64,000 nt of DNA, taken from the NCBI RefSeq assembly GCF_003719295.1, contig NZ_RFLW01000002.1:238763-302762 (forward strand), read 5' to 3'. The notes beneath the pieces were generated by a model. The model was not told the origin of the DNA. It saw only the letters and a program-made list of their open reading frames with translations, and ran no database searches. Source of the stretch: Haliea alexandrii (GTDB lineage: Bacteria > Pseudomonadota > Gammaproteobacteria > Pseudomonadales > Halieaceae). This document shows, piece after piece, positions 51,781 to 60,306 of this stretch. The position numbers and the translations under genes were made by a program. How positions within the stretch are numbered: position 1 is the first letter of the stretch; every line of letters starts with the position of its first letter.

Positions 51781-52737
51781 CTAGGCGGTGGGGACGAGGG
51801 TCAGCAGCTCGTCGATGACGTGATCCGGGGTGATGCCATTGGCTTCCGCTTCGAAGCTCAGGATGAGGCGGTGCCGCAGGACATCCGCGGCAATCGCCTG
51901 CACATCATCCGGGCTGACAAAATCGTGCCCGCGCAGCCAGGCATGTGCCCGCGCGCAGCGGTCGAGAGCGATGGTGGCACGTGGGCTGGCACCGTATTCG
52001 ATCCAGTTTCCCAGGCGCTCGTCATAGGCGGCCGGTTGCCGCGTGGCCATCACCAGCTGCACGATATAGTGTTCCACGACATCGGCCATGTGCAGTCCCA
52101 GTGCTTCGCCGCGTGCGTCGAACACGGTTTTCTGCGCCAGTGGTGCGGGCGTGGCAGCGCCGCCGCTGCGGGCCTCGGCGCGGGTGAGCCGCAGAATTTC
52201 CGCCTCCGCCGCAGCATCGGGGTAGCCGACCTTAACGTGCATGAGAAAGCGGTCCAACTGAGCCTCGGGCAGTGGATAGGTCCCCTCCTGCTCGATCGGA
52301 TTCTGGGTCGCCATGACCAGGAACAACTCCGGCAGCGCCCAGGTTTCGGCTCCCACACTCACCTGGCGCTCGGCCATGGCTTCCAGCAGGGCCGACTGCA
52401 CTTTCGCCGGCGCGCGGTTCACTTCGTCTGCCAACACCAGGTTGTGGAAGACCGGGCCGCGCTGGAAGTGAAAGCTGCCCTCCTGCGGTCGGTAGATCTC
52501 GGTGCCGGTGATATCGCCAGGCAGCAGGTCCGGGGTGAACTGAATGCGGTGGAAGCTGCCCTCGATACCATCGGCCAGCGCCTTGATGGCGCGGGTTTTG
52601 GCCAGCCCCGGCGCGCCTTCCACCAGCAAGTGACCATCGGCCAGGAGGGCGATGATAAGGCGTTCGACCAGGTGGGATTGTCCGATAATCTGGCCACTCA
52701 GCCAGCTCTCCAGCGTTCTCAATTCAGCGCTAGGCAC
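51781..52737 (-). CDS. MoxR-family AAA+ ATPase
   Basis: A 318-residue MoxR ATPase, first gene of the six-gene Bat operon. Walker A is LVEGAPGLAKT, Walker B LVLADEVNRAPAKVQSALLEAM in part (core LADEVNRAP), sensor 1 is VMATQNPIEQEGTY, and the C-terminal lid has GASPRATIALDRCARA and FVSPDDVQAIA. MoxR proteins are metal-insertion or assembly chaperones that act with VWA proteins, here DUF58, BatA and BatB/C. Confidence 0.95.
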   Translation of the reverse strand: MPSAELRTLESWLSGQIIGQSHLVERLIIALLADGHLLVEGAPGLAKTRAIKALADGIEGSFHRIQFTPDLLPGDITGTEIYRPQEGSFHFQRGPVFHNLVLADEVNRAPAKVQSALLEAMAERQVSVGAETWALPELFLVMATQNPIEQEGTYPLPEAQLDRFLMHVKVGYPDAAAEAEILRLTRAEARSGGAATPAPLAQKTVFDARGEALGLHMADVVEHYIVQLVMATRQPAAYDERLGNWIEYGASPRATIALDRCARAHAWLRGHDFVSPDDVQAIAADVLRHRLILSFEAEANGITPDHVIDELLTLVPTA

Positions 52738-52957
52738 GCAGTCTCCTTGTTTGACGACACAGATCGCCTTTGCGGCGGGGGCGTATTGTAGCCAATACCC
52801 CGGGTTTCTTCACGCTTCCCACGGATGCAGCCCTTGGAGCCCTGCGTGTGTGTAAAAGTTCCCTCTGCAGCCGTCACGTCCCGGCCACCATTGCGGTAGA
52901 CTACATGCATATAAGACATTGGAAACTGGGCCCTCGAAGGCGCGGGAGCATTGCAGC

Positions 52958-55900
52958 ATGGCGTGGGACGAGTTCAAGAAAAACCTGCTCAAGGACCTCG
53001 CGGCATGTATCGATGCCCGCGCGGCGGAGGGCGACCGGGCCTCGCTACACGAACTCGCGGACGACTTCTTTACCCGCTATCCGGCAGAAGATCTGCGCCA
53101 TCGCTCCATCGACGACCTCTACGGTTCGCTCTACAGCCTGCTGCACTTCATGAGCGAGTGGGATGCACCGGAGCCTAAGGTGCGCATTTTCAATCCCAGC
53201 CTGGAGGATCATGGCTGGGAGAGCAAGAGCACGGTCATCGCCGTGCTTTGCCGCGACCTGCCGTTCTGCACGGCCTCGGTCCGCGGGGAGCTGAACCAGC
53301 GCAATATTCGCATTCACGCGCTCGCCAGTTGTAACCTGCTGGTGGCGCGCAGTCCCGCCGGGGAGTTGCAAGCCGTGCTGGGCGCACCGCCGGAGGACGC
53401 GCGGCAGGTGTCCAACGAAAGCCTGCTGTTCTTCGAGATCGGCCGTCACTCCCGCCCCGAGCAGCTGGGTGAGCTGCACGATACCCTGCGTGACATTCTG
53501 CGCGAGGTGGCGTTGGTCGTGGACGACTTTGCCGCCATGCGCGATTGCCTGCAGCAGGCGCGCGAAGCGGTCAGTGCCAATGCCGGCCCCGACGAGGAAA
53601 ACCGCGCAGAAGCGCTGGCATTTCTCGATTGGCTGCAGCAGGACCGGGTAACTTTCCTTGGCTATGAATACCTGCAGGTCACTCGCGAAGGTCCGGACTA
53701 CCGCGTGGCAGAAGACCCGGCCGCGAGGCTCGGTATTCTCCGCCAGCGCGACACCCGCGGCGCGCAGGACCTGCACGCCGATCTGCACGCCATGTCCCCC
53801 GATGAACTGCGCAGGCGGCAGCTGAGCTTTGCCAAGTCGGGGCTGCGCTCCCGCGTGCATCGTCAGGCGTATCCAGACTATATCGAAATCAAGGTCTACG
53901 ATGCGGCGGGTGATGTTGCCGGTCAGCATCGCTTCATCGGTTTGTACACAGCGGCTGTCTACACCATGAACCCGGCCCTTATCCCGATCCTGCGCCGTAA
54001 AGTCGCGCAGGTGGTTGAGGGCTCGGGCCTGGATCCCCGCGAGCACGATGGCCGCGAGCTCGCCCGTGTACTGGAGCTGTTTCCGCGTGACGAGCTGTTC
54101 CAGTCCAATGTGAAAGAGCTGCGCAATACAGTGCTAGCGGTCAATCGCATACAGGAGCGCCGTCAAACCCGGCTTTTCGTGCGTCGCGACGTGCACGGAA
54201 AGTTCTTCAGCTGTCTCGTCTACATGCCGCGGGACCGCTACAGCACCCAGCAGCGTTGCGTGATGCAGGAGATCCTCTGTCGCGCGTTGGGCGCTGAGGA
54301 ATCAGAGTTCACCACCTACTTTTCCGAGTCCGTGCTGGTGCGTTGTCACTTCGTGTTGCGGGTCGACCCCGCAGTGAATCGGTCCTGGGACGTCAACGAA
54401 ATTGAGGAGCAGATCGTGCAGGCAACACTGGCATGGGAAGACCGGCTGCGGCTGCGCCTGATCGAGGAGTTCGGCGAGGAAAACGGCGAGCAGTACGCAC
54501 GCGAACTGGGCCCCGGCTTCCCTCCGGGCTATCGGGACGATTTCGACCCGCGGGTTGCCGTGCTGGATATCAAGCATCTGCTCAACTTGCGCGCGGGACA
54601 GAAGCTCGGCATGAGCCTGTCGCGCAAGCTGGAGGAGGAGGAAGACCGCTTGCGCCTGCGGCTGTACCACCGGGGTGAATCGCTACCCCTGTCGGATGTG
54701 CTGCCGATTCTCGAGAACCTTGGCCTGCGCGTCATGACCGAACGCCCCTATGGCATCCGTACGGCGGATGACACACGCTTCTGGATACAGGAATTCAGCC
54801 TCAGTTATTCGCTGTCTGACAACATCGATCTGGAGCAGGTGCGCGACGAGTTCGAGGATGCCTTTGCCCGTATCTGGTTTGGTGAGGCAGAAAGTGACTC
54901 GTTCAATCGCCTGTTGCTGGGAACCCGGCTGAGCTGGCGGGAAATTGCCTTGCTGCGCGCCTACGCACGCTACCTGCGCCAGGTGCAGTTTCCTTACAGT
55001 GTCGAGTACATCGCCGAAACCATGGCGGACCACCTGCAGATTACCGCGGGCCTGGTCGAGCTGTTCCTGACGCGCTTTTCCCCCGTGTTCGATGGTGATG
55101 ACGACTGGCGCAGCCAGCGCGAACAGGTGGTGGAAGAGCGCGTACTGGCGGCTCTGGAGGAGGTGCAGAATCTCGGTCAGGATCGCATCATTCGTCAGTA
55201 TGTGAAGGTGATCAAGGCCACGTTGCGCACCAACTTTTTCCAGCCGGGCAGCGACGGCAAGTTCAAACCGTATTTCTCGTTCAAACTGAGCCCGCGCGAG
55301 ATACCTGATGTGCCGCGCCCGGTGCCGCTCTACGAAATCTATGTGTACTCACCCCGGGTGGAGGGTGTGCATCTGCGCGGCGGCAAGGTGGCCCGGGGCG
55401 GGTTGCGCTGGTCCGACCGCCTGGAGGACTTCCGCACGGAAGTGCTCGGGCTGGTGAAGGCGCAGCAGGTAAAGAATGCGGTGATCGTGCCGGTGGGGGC
55501 GAAGGGTGGTTTTGTGGCCAAGTGCCTGACGCCGGGCATGTCGCGCGACGAGGTACAGGCTGAAGGCATAGCCTGTTATCAGACGTTCATCCGCGGGTTG
55601 CTCGATATCACGGATAATCGCGGTGAGGGTGGCATCCTGCGCCCGGTGCTGGTGGTGGCCAAGGACGATGAAGACCCCTACCTGGTGGTCGCAGCCGACA
55701 AGGGCACGGCGACATTCTCTGATATCGCCAATGGGCTGGCACGTGAATACGGTTTCTGGCTGGGCGACGCGTTCGCTTCCGGTGGCAGTGCCGGCTATGA
55801 CCACAAGAAAATGGCCATCACCGCGCGCGGCGCCTGGGTGTCGGTGCAACGGCATTTCCGTGAGCTCGGCATCAACGTCCAGCAGACGGATTTCACCGTG

Positions 55901-57802
55901 GTCGGGATCGGTGACATGGCCGGCGATGTTTTCGGCAACGGCATGCTGTTGTCGCCCCACATACAACTGGTCGCGGCCTTTAATCACCAGCATATATTCA
56001 TTGACCCGGAACCGGTTGCGGCAGCCAGCTTTGCCGAGCGCCAGCGCCTGTTTGCGCTGCCGCGCTCGAGCTGGGCGGACTACGATACGACGCTTATTTC
56101 CGCCGGCGGCGGGGTGTTTGAGCGCAGTTCCAAGTCGATCGCCATATCCCCCGCGATGCAGGCGAGGTTTGCGATCGACGCCGATCGGCTGCCGCCGAAT
56201 GAGCTGATATCACATCTATTGCGGGCAGAGGTGGACCTGCTCTGGAACGGTGGCATCGGCACCTACATCAAGGCCAGTAGCGAGTCGCACACGGATGTTG
56301 GCGACAAATCCAATGATGGCCTGCGCATCAACGCCGACGAACTGCGCTGCCGCGTCATCGGCGAGGGCGGGAACCTCGGCATGAGTCAACTGGCGCGTGT
56401 TGAGTACGGCCTGGCCGGAGGACGGTCCAACACCGACTTTATCGACAACGCCGGCGGCGTGGACTGCTCCGACCACGAGGTCAATATCAAGATTTTGCTG
56501 AACGCGGTGGTAGAACGCGGCGATCTTACCGGCAAGCAGCGCAATGCGCTGCTGGAGGACATGACTGACAGCGTGGCGGCACTGGTGCTGCAGAACAACT
56601 ACCGGCAAACCCAGGCGATCAGCCTGGCGGAGGCAGAAGTCCAGGAGCGCAGCGGTGAGTATCGGCGCTATATCAGCAACCTCGAGGCCGCTGGCAAGCT
56701 CAATCGCCAGCTGGAGTTTATCCCCTCGGACCAGGATCTCGCGGACCGGCGGGTGCAGGGGCAGGGGCTCACCCGGCCGGAGTTGGCGGTGCTGGTGTCC
56801 TACAGCAAGGCGATTCTGAAAGAGGAATTGATTGCGTCCGACCTGGGGTTGGATCCACACCTGGCGGCGGCGGCAACGACGGCCTTCCCGCCACAACTGC
56901 TGGAGCGCTATCCGGAAGAGGTGGCCGAACACGGCCTGCGTCGGGAGATCATGTGTACCCAGGTTGCCAACGATATCGTTAACCGACTGGGTTTCAATTT
57001 TGTGCCGCGCCAACGCAAAGCGACCGGCGCACCGGTGGCCGACGTTGCCAGGGCGTACACCGCGGTCATGCATATCTATGCGGTGGATGCGTTGTGGACG
57101 CAGGTGGAGGCACTGGATTACACCGTAGACGCCACGGTCCAACAGACCATGATGCATTGCCTCATGCGCCTGGTGCGGCGCGCCAGCCGCTGGCTACTGC
57201 GCAACCGGCGTCATGAGATGGCACCGACACGAGCCATCGCCGAGTTTGCCGAGGGTGTCGCGCAGTTGCGCGAAGCGCTGCCGACGATGCTGCGCGGCCG
57301 GGCGGCGGAGCAATACCGCGCCATGTCGGAGCATTGGCAGCAAGCGGGGGTTGACGCCTCACTGGCGGAAGCGGTGGCGGGGGCGCTGCAGGGTTACACT
57401 GCGCTGGGCATTGTGCAGGCGGCGCGCGAGACAGAAGCGCCTCTCATGCACGTGGCTGAGCTCTATTTCGAAATGGGCGAACGGCTACAGCTGGACTGGT
57501 TCAGCGGGCAGATTCTGGCGAGCAAGGTCGAGAATGAGTGGCAGGCGCTGGCCCGCGACACTTATCTCGAGGACCTCGAGTGGCAACAGCGAACATTGGC
57601 GGTAGGTGCCTTGCGCTACCTGACTGCGGACGGTTCGCTGGACGCCTGCCTGCAGACCTGGGAGGAGCAGCAGGCAGCGCTGCTGTCCCGCTGGCAGGAT
57701 ATGGTCACCGAACTCCACACGACCGATTCACCGGACTTTGCGATGTTTGCTGTCGCGGTACGGGAGTTGCTGGATCTGGCTCAGAGCAGCCTGCGCACCT
57801 GA
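52958..57802 (+). CDS. gdhB: NAD-specific glutamate dehydrogenase, 180-kDa type
   Basis: A 1614-residue L-GDH180, matching the roughly 1620 residues of the Pseudomonas enzyme, which oxidatively deaminates glutamate to 2-oxoglutarate for catabolism. Long ACT-like regulatory regions precede the catalytic core: RGGLRWSDRLEDFRTEVLGL in part (core GLRWSDR), PVGAKGGFV with the catalytic lysine, GGSAGYDHKKMAITARGAW in part, and the Rossmann motif VVGIGDMAGDVFGNGM. A C-terminal helical domain follows. The ATG at 52958 has GGGAG 9 bases upstream; a TTG at 52919 is also in frame. It stands alone, converging with rmf. Confidence 0.96.
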   Translation: MAWDEFKKNLLKDLAACIDARAAEGDRASLHELADDFFTRYPAEDLRHRSIDDLYGSLYSLLHFMSEWDAPEPKVRIFNPSLEDHGWESKSTVIAVLCRDLPFCTASVRGELNQRNIRIHALASCNLLVARSPAGELQAVLGAPPEDARQVSNESLLFFEIGRHSRPEQLGELHDTLRDILREVALVVDDFAAMRDCLQQAREAVSANAGPDEENRAEALAFLDWLQQDRVTFLGYEYLQVTREGPDYRVAEDPAARLGILRQRDTRGAQDLHADLHAMSPDELRRRQLSFAKSGLRSRVHRQAYPDYIEIKVYDAAGDVAGQHRFIGLYTAAVYTMNPALIPILRRKVAQVVEGSGLDPREHDGRELARVLELFPRDELFQSNVKELRNTVLAVNRIQERRQTRLFVRRDVHGKFFSCLVYMPRDRYSTQQRCVMQEILCRALGAEESEFTTYFSESVLVRCHFVLRVDPAVNRSWDVNEIEEQIVQATLAWEDRLRLRLIEEFGEENGEQYARELGPGFPPGYRDDFDPRVAVLDIKHLLNLRAGQKLGMSLSRKLEEEEDRLRLRLYHRGESLPLSDVLPILENLGLRVMTERPYGIRTADDTRFWIQEFSLSYSLSDNIDLEQVRDEFEDAFARIWFGEAESDSFNRLLLGTRLSWREIALLRAYARYLRQVQFPYSVEYIAETMADHLQITAGLVELFLTRFSPVFDGDDDWRSQREQVVEERVLAALEEVQNLGQDRIIRQYVKVIKATLRTNFFQPGSDGKFKPYFSFKLSPREIPDVPRPVPLYEIYVYSPRVEGVHLRGGKVARGGLRWSDRLEDFRTEVLGLVKAQQVKNAVIVPVGAKGGFVAKCLTPGMSRDEVQAEGIACYQTFIRGLLDITDNRGEGGILRPVLVVAKDDEDPYLVVAADKGTATFSDIANGLAREYGFWLGDAFASGGSAGYDHKKMAITARGAWVSVQRHFRELGINVQQTDFTVVGIGDMAGDVFGNGMLLSPHIQLVAAFNHQHIFIDPEPVAAASFAERQRLFALPRSSWADYDTTLISAGGGVFERSSKSIAISPAMQARFAIDADRLPPNELISHLLRAEVDLLWNGGIGTYIKASSESHTDVGDKSNDGLRINADELRCRVIGEGGNLGMSQLARVEYGLAGGRSNTDFIDNAGGVDCSDHEVNIKILLNAVVERGDLTGKQRNALLEDMTDSVAALVLQNNYRQTQAISLAEAEVQERSGEYRRYISNLEAAGKLNRQLEFIPSDQDLADRRVQGQGLTRPELAVLVSYSKAILKEELIASDLGLDPHLAAAATTAFPPQLLERYPEEVAEHGLRREIMCTQVANDIVNRLGFNFVPRQRKATGAPVADVARAYTAVMHIYAVDALWTQVEALDYTVDATVQQTMMHCLMRLVRRASRWLLRNRRHEMAPTRAIAEFAEGVAQLREALPTMLRGRAAEQYRAMSEHWQQAGVDASLAEAVAGALQGYTALGIVQAARETEAPLMHVAELYFEMGERLQLDWFSGQILASKVENEWQALARDTYLEDLEWQQRTLAVGALRYLTADGSLDACLQTWEEQQAALLSRWQDMVTELHTTDSPDFAMFAVAVRELLDLAQSSLRT

Positions 57803-57853
57803 GCGAGGCAGGCGCCAGAAGGCCATGTAGACCTTCCAGCGCGGTATGGCGTC

Positions 57854-58057
57854 TCAGCTGACGCGGAGTTTATGCACGCCTGACACGCCGGTCAGGCCGT
57901 CCCATTGGTCGACACGACCTTCTCGCCAGCCCGATACCCACTGTTGGCGATGCTCCTCGTTGGCGTGCGGACAAAAATCGATACTGCGGCCCGTTACTCC
58001 GGCCTGGTAGCCGCGGTCATACGCCCGGGAATTCATGTCGCGTTTCTGTCTTCTCAT
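57854..58057 (-). CDS. rmf: Ribosome modulation factor
   Basis: A 67-residue RMF, which dimerises 70S ribosomes into inactive 100S particles in stationary phase. MRRQKRDMNSRAYDRGYQAG and GRSIDFCP, then WVSGWREGR, align with E. coli RMF (55 residues). The C terminus has an extra tail of about 15 residues (LTGVSGVHKLRVS). The ATG at 58057 is fixed by AGGAGG 9 bases upstream. Positive charge is high, as expected for a ribosome binder. Confidence 0.93.
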   Translation of the reverse strand: MRRQKRDMNSRAYDRGYQAGVTGRSIDFCPHANEEHRQQWVSGWREGRVDQWDGLTGVSGVHKLRVS

Positions 58058-58221
58058 CAATACTGCCTCCTGTTGGACCCTTGTGCCCGGGGGGCACGGT
58101 TCCATCTAAACAGACTGCCAAAGGCCTCGCAAACATCGATTGGGAGCAAGGCTTTCCCCGTTTATAACCAAAGCGGGTGTACACTGCAAGATCACCCACA
58201 ACCGGTCGACGAGGGGGCGAT

Positions 58222-59244
58222 ATGGCTGCGGATGGCAAACACATCGTAATTTGTGCCGATGGCACGTGGAACGACCCCGAAGATGAAAGCCCCACCAACG
58301 TACTGCGCATGGCCCGCGCCATCAGCCCCCGCGCGGCGAACGGTTGCAAGCAGGTTGTCTTCTATGACTGGGGAGTCGGCTCCTACTACGCCCAGGCTGC
58401 GGGCGGAGTAAGCGGTCTCGGCATGACCAAGAATATCCAGGATGGCTATCGCTTTATCGTACAGAACTACGATCCGGGAGATCGCCTGTTTCTGTTTGGC
58501 TTCAGCCGCGGCGCCTACACGGTGCGCTGTCTGGCGGGCATGCTGAATAACTGCGGGGTGCTACGGCGCGCGGAGGCGTCGCGCATACCCGAGGCCTTCA
58601 CCTTGTACAAACAGCGCAATGCGCCGCCCGGGTCACCGACATCAGAACAGTGGCGACAGGCGTTCGCGGTGGGCGGTCAGCGTGCCGAAGTCGATTTTAT
58701 CGGCGTGTGGGATACGGTGGGTGCGTTGGGTATTCCAACGCGCGTGCTGGCCTTTGCCGGGGAGAAGGATCTGTTTTATGACCCGGTGTTGGGCAGCAAC
58801 GTTCGCGTGGCCCGGCATGCGGTCTCCATTGACGAGCAACGCAGCGATTTTGAGCCCACCCTGTGGACACCTACCGACAGTGCCGACATGCAGCAGGTCT
58901 GGTTTGCCGGGGTGCACGGTGACGTGGGCGGAGGCTACGGCGTCGATAGCGCGGGCAAGCGCCTGAGCGATATACCGCTCAACTGGATGGCGCGCGAGGC
59001 GCAAAGCGCCGGCGTGGCGCTGGAGGCACACTTGCTGGATGCCGGTGACCTGGATAGCTCGGCAGCCGCGCACCGCTCCTATCAACGTTTCTGGCGCGCG
59101 CTGGGGCGATACAACCGCCGTATTCCGGATGACGCGGTGCTGCACCGATCCGTTTGCGAACGGCATGCGCGGGGAGATTATGCTCCCGTTGCCCTGCAGG
59201 ATTGGCTGGCACGCCGCAACGGTAACTGGACGTTGTCTTCATGA
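58222..59244 (+). CDS. DUF2235 alpha/beta hydrolase
   Basis: A 340-residue DUF2235 (T6SS Tle1-like phospholipase fold) protein. The N-terminal ICADGTWNDPEDESPTNV, the nucleophile elbow GFSRGAYTVR (Ser95) and the acid/histidine region WFAGVHGDVGGGYG are all present. Secreted Tle1 effectors share this fold, but there is no VgrG, PAAR or immunity gene nearby and no signal peptide, so a cytoplasmic lipase/esterase role is equally likely. The ATG at 58222 follows GAGGGGG. It is divergent from rmf and converges with a decayed gene. Confidence 0.88.
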   Translation: MAADGKHIVICADGTWNDPEDESPTNVLRMARAISPRAANGCKQVVFYDWGVGSYYAQAAGGVSGLGMTKNIQDGYRFIVQNYDPGDRLFLFGFSRGAYTVRCLAGMLNNCGVLRRAEASRIPEAFTLYKQRNAPPGSPTSEQWRQAFAVGGQRAEVDFIGVWDTVGALGIPTRVLAFAGEKDLFYDPVLGSNVRVARHAVSIDEQRSDFEPTLWTPTDSADMQQVWFAGVHGDVGGGYGVDSAGKRLSDIPLNWMAREAQSAGVALEAHLLDAGDLDSSAAAHRSYQRFWRALGRYNRRIPDDAVLHRSVCERHARGDYAPVALQDWLARRNGNWTLSS

Positions 59245-59261
59245 CGCTTGCAGTGGCAGTG

Positions 59262-59845
59262 CCTGAGGGCTAGCGGATCGGCGGTGCCTGCAGGTAACGC
59301 TGCCTCTCGGTTGTCCGGGTCCCAAAGCACCAGCTGCAGGTAGTTCTGGTCAAACCTGTCGATGTCGCGCGGTAGCCCCGAGCCTTCGCCCACTGCTCGA
59401 AAGGCGAGTTCACGCAAACGGCCGATTTCGCGCATCGTGCAGGGAGCACGCTCCATTTTGCACAAGTGAATCTGCATGCCGTCCGGGGTGCACCCGAGCA
59501 GTTCGCTGGCCGTTACTTCCTGCTCCAGCAGCCGCCGGTTTTCGGGTTCGGCAATGGCCTCCACACCCCGGAAGATGGGCGGCGCGTTGCGTGCCAGACG
59601 ATAGACATGGCGGCGAAACTGGCCCGCCAGAGTACGCGGCGAGGTGGACACGGTGTGGTAGTTTTGCCAGGGAATCGGGGCTCCCACGCGCGCCTCTACA
59701 GTATTGTGCGCCTGGGCTGTGTTGGCGATACGAATAAAACCGTGTTGCCAGTCCCCATCCTTGACTCCCTTCACCCCGAAACGCGAGACCTCGCCGGCGG
59801 GGAAAATAATCAACGTGGCTGCACAATCTCGCGAATATCCAGCAT
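59262..59845 (-). pseudogene. Remnant of a PlsC-like acyltransferase/GNAT hemolysin-type protein
   Basis: The minus strand preserves pieces of a bifunctional lysophospholipid acyltransferase/GNAT (OlsB-like) protein, normally 550-600 residues. A possible original start (ATG 59845, MLDIREIVQPR then TGA) is followed in another frame by LIIFPAGEVSRFGVKGVKDG, an acyltransferase core, then VGAPIPWQN, then the GNAT-side segment REIGRLRELAFRAVGEGSG with LDRFDQNYLQLVLW-like text (here IDRFDQNYLQLVLWDPDNRE). After that homology stops abruptly and the frame runs out under the DUF2235 3' end. Internal deletions and at least one frameshift make a functional product very unlikely. Confidence 0.72.
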
Positions 59846-59856
59846 GTGCCTCGCCC

Positions 59857-60054
59857 CTAGGAGTAAATCAGGTTGAGTGAATCGTCCTGCTCCTGCTGCC
59901 AGGCGAACGCCATTCCCGGGGCCGCGCGCTCCCCGGCCTGTTCGATCACGGAAATCCGGCCCCCGCGCTGGATGAAGTGATCGATCTGGCGCTGAATTTC
60001 GCGGCGTTCCCGTTCTTTCTGGGTCAGGCGCGTCTGGAGTGTCTGTTGCTGCAT
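59857..60054 (-). CDS. Small uncharacterised protein
   Basis: A 65-residue, highly polar protein: an N-terminal coiled-coil-like half (QTRLTQKERERREIQRQIDH) and then FIQRGGRISVIEQAGE. The pattern 'REIQRQIDxFxxRGGxI' recalls small gammaproteobacterial proteins of unknown role. The ATG at 60054 has GGAGG 8 bases upstream. It ends 12 bases before the presumed start of the decayed acyltransferase, so it was probably its operon partner. Confidence that it is translated is moderate. Confidence 0.6.
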   Translation of the reverse strand: MQQQTLQTRLTQKERERREIQRQIDHFIQRGGRISVIEQAGERAAPGMAFAWQQEQDDSLNLIYS

Positions 60055-60189
60055 GGTCAAGCCTCCACGGTGGGTTTGCCGGCAACTCTGCACAGTGGGT
60101 ATTGCAGTCCTGCGACAGCGCGATGAAGTTTTCTTGACTGTCCACGTGCGGCAGGAAAGGCTGGGTGCGTCGCGCGGACTGCAACAAAA

Positions 60190-60234
60190 ACGTCACAGTT
60201 CAATCACACAACTGTCATTAAGCCTCTCTATTCT
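60190..60234 (+). promoter_or_regulatory. Pho-box-like promoter (PhoB-type 11-bp repeats)
   Basis: Three 7-mers occur with exact 11-bp spacing: ACGTCAC (60190-60196), CAATCAC (60201-60207) and CTGTCAT (60212-60218). The last is a perfect Pho-box half-site and all share TCA at the same positions, with A/T-rich 4-bp spacers. A TATTCT at 60229-60234 lies 10 bp after the last repeat, the placement of -10 elements in PhoB-activated promoters. This predicts phosphate-starvation induction of the downstream receptor. Confidence 0.6.
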
Positions 60235-60306
60235 TGCCCCTGTCCTGAGCGGGGTGCGTAGCTCGCAGCCCTGTCTCGAATGTCGCTCATGCATCGGGAA
60301 GCAAGA

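Noticed and set aside
59178-59813. Intact 211-residue gene on the minus strand
   Set aside because: It overlaps the end of the DUF2235 gene, and its acyltransferase/GNAT blocks are joined by deletions with unrelated residues at the C terminus, which fits a pseudogene better.
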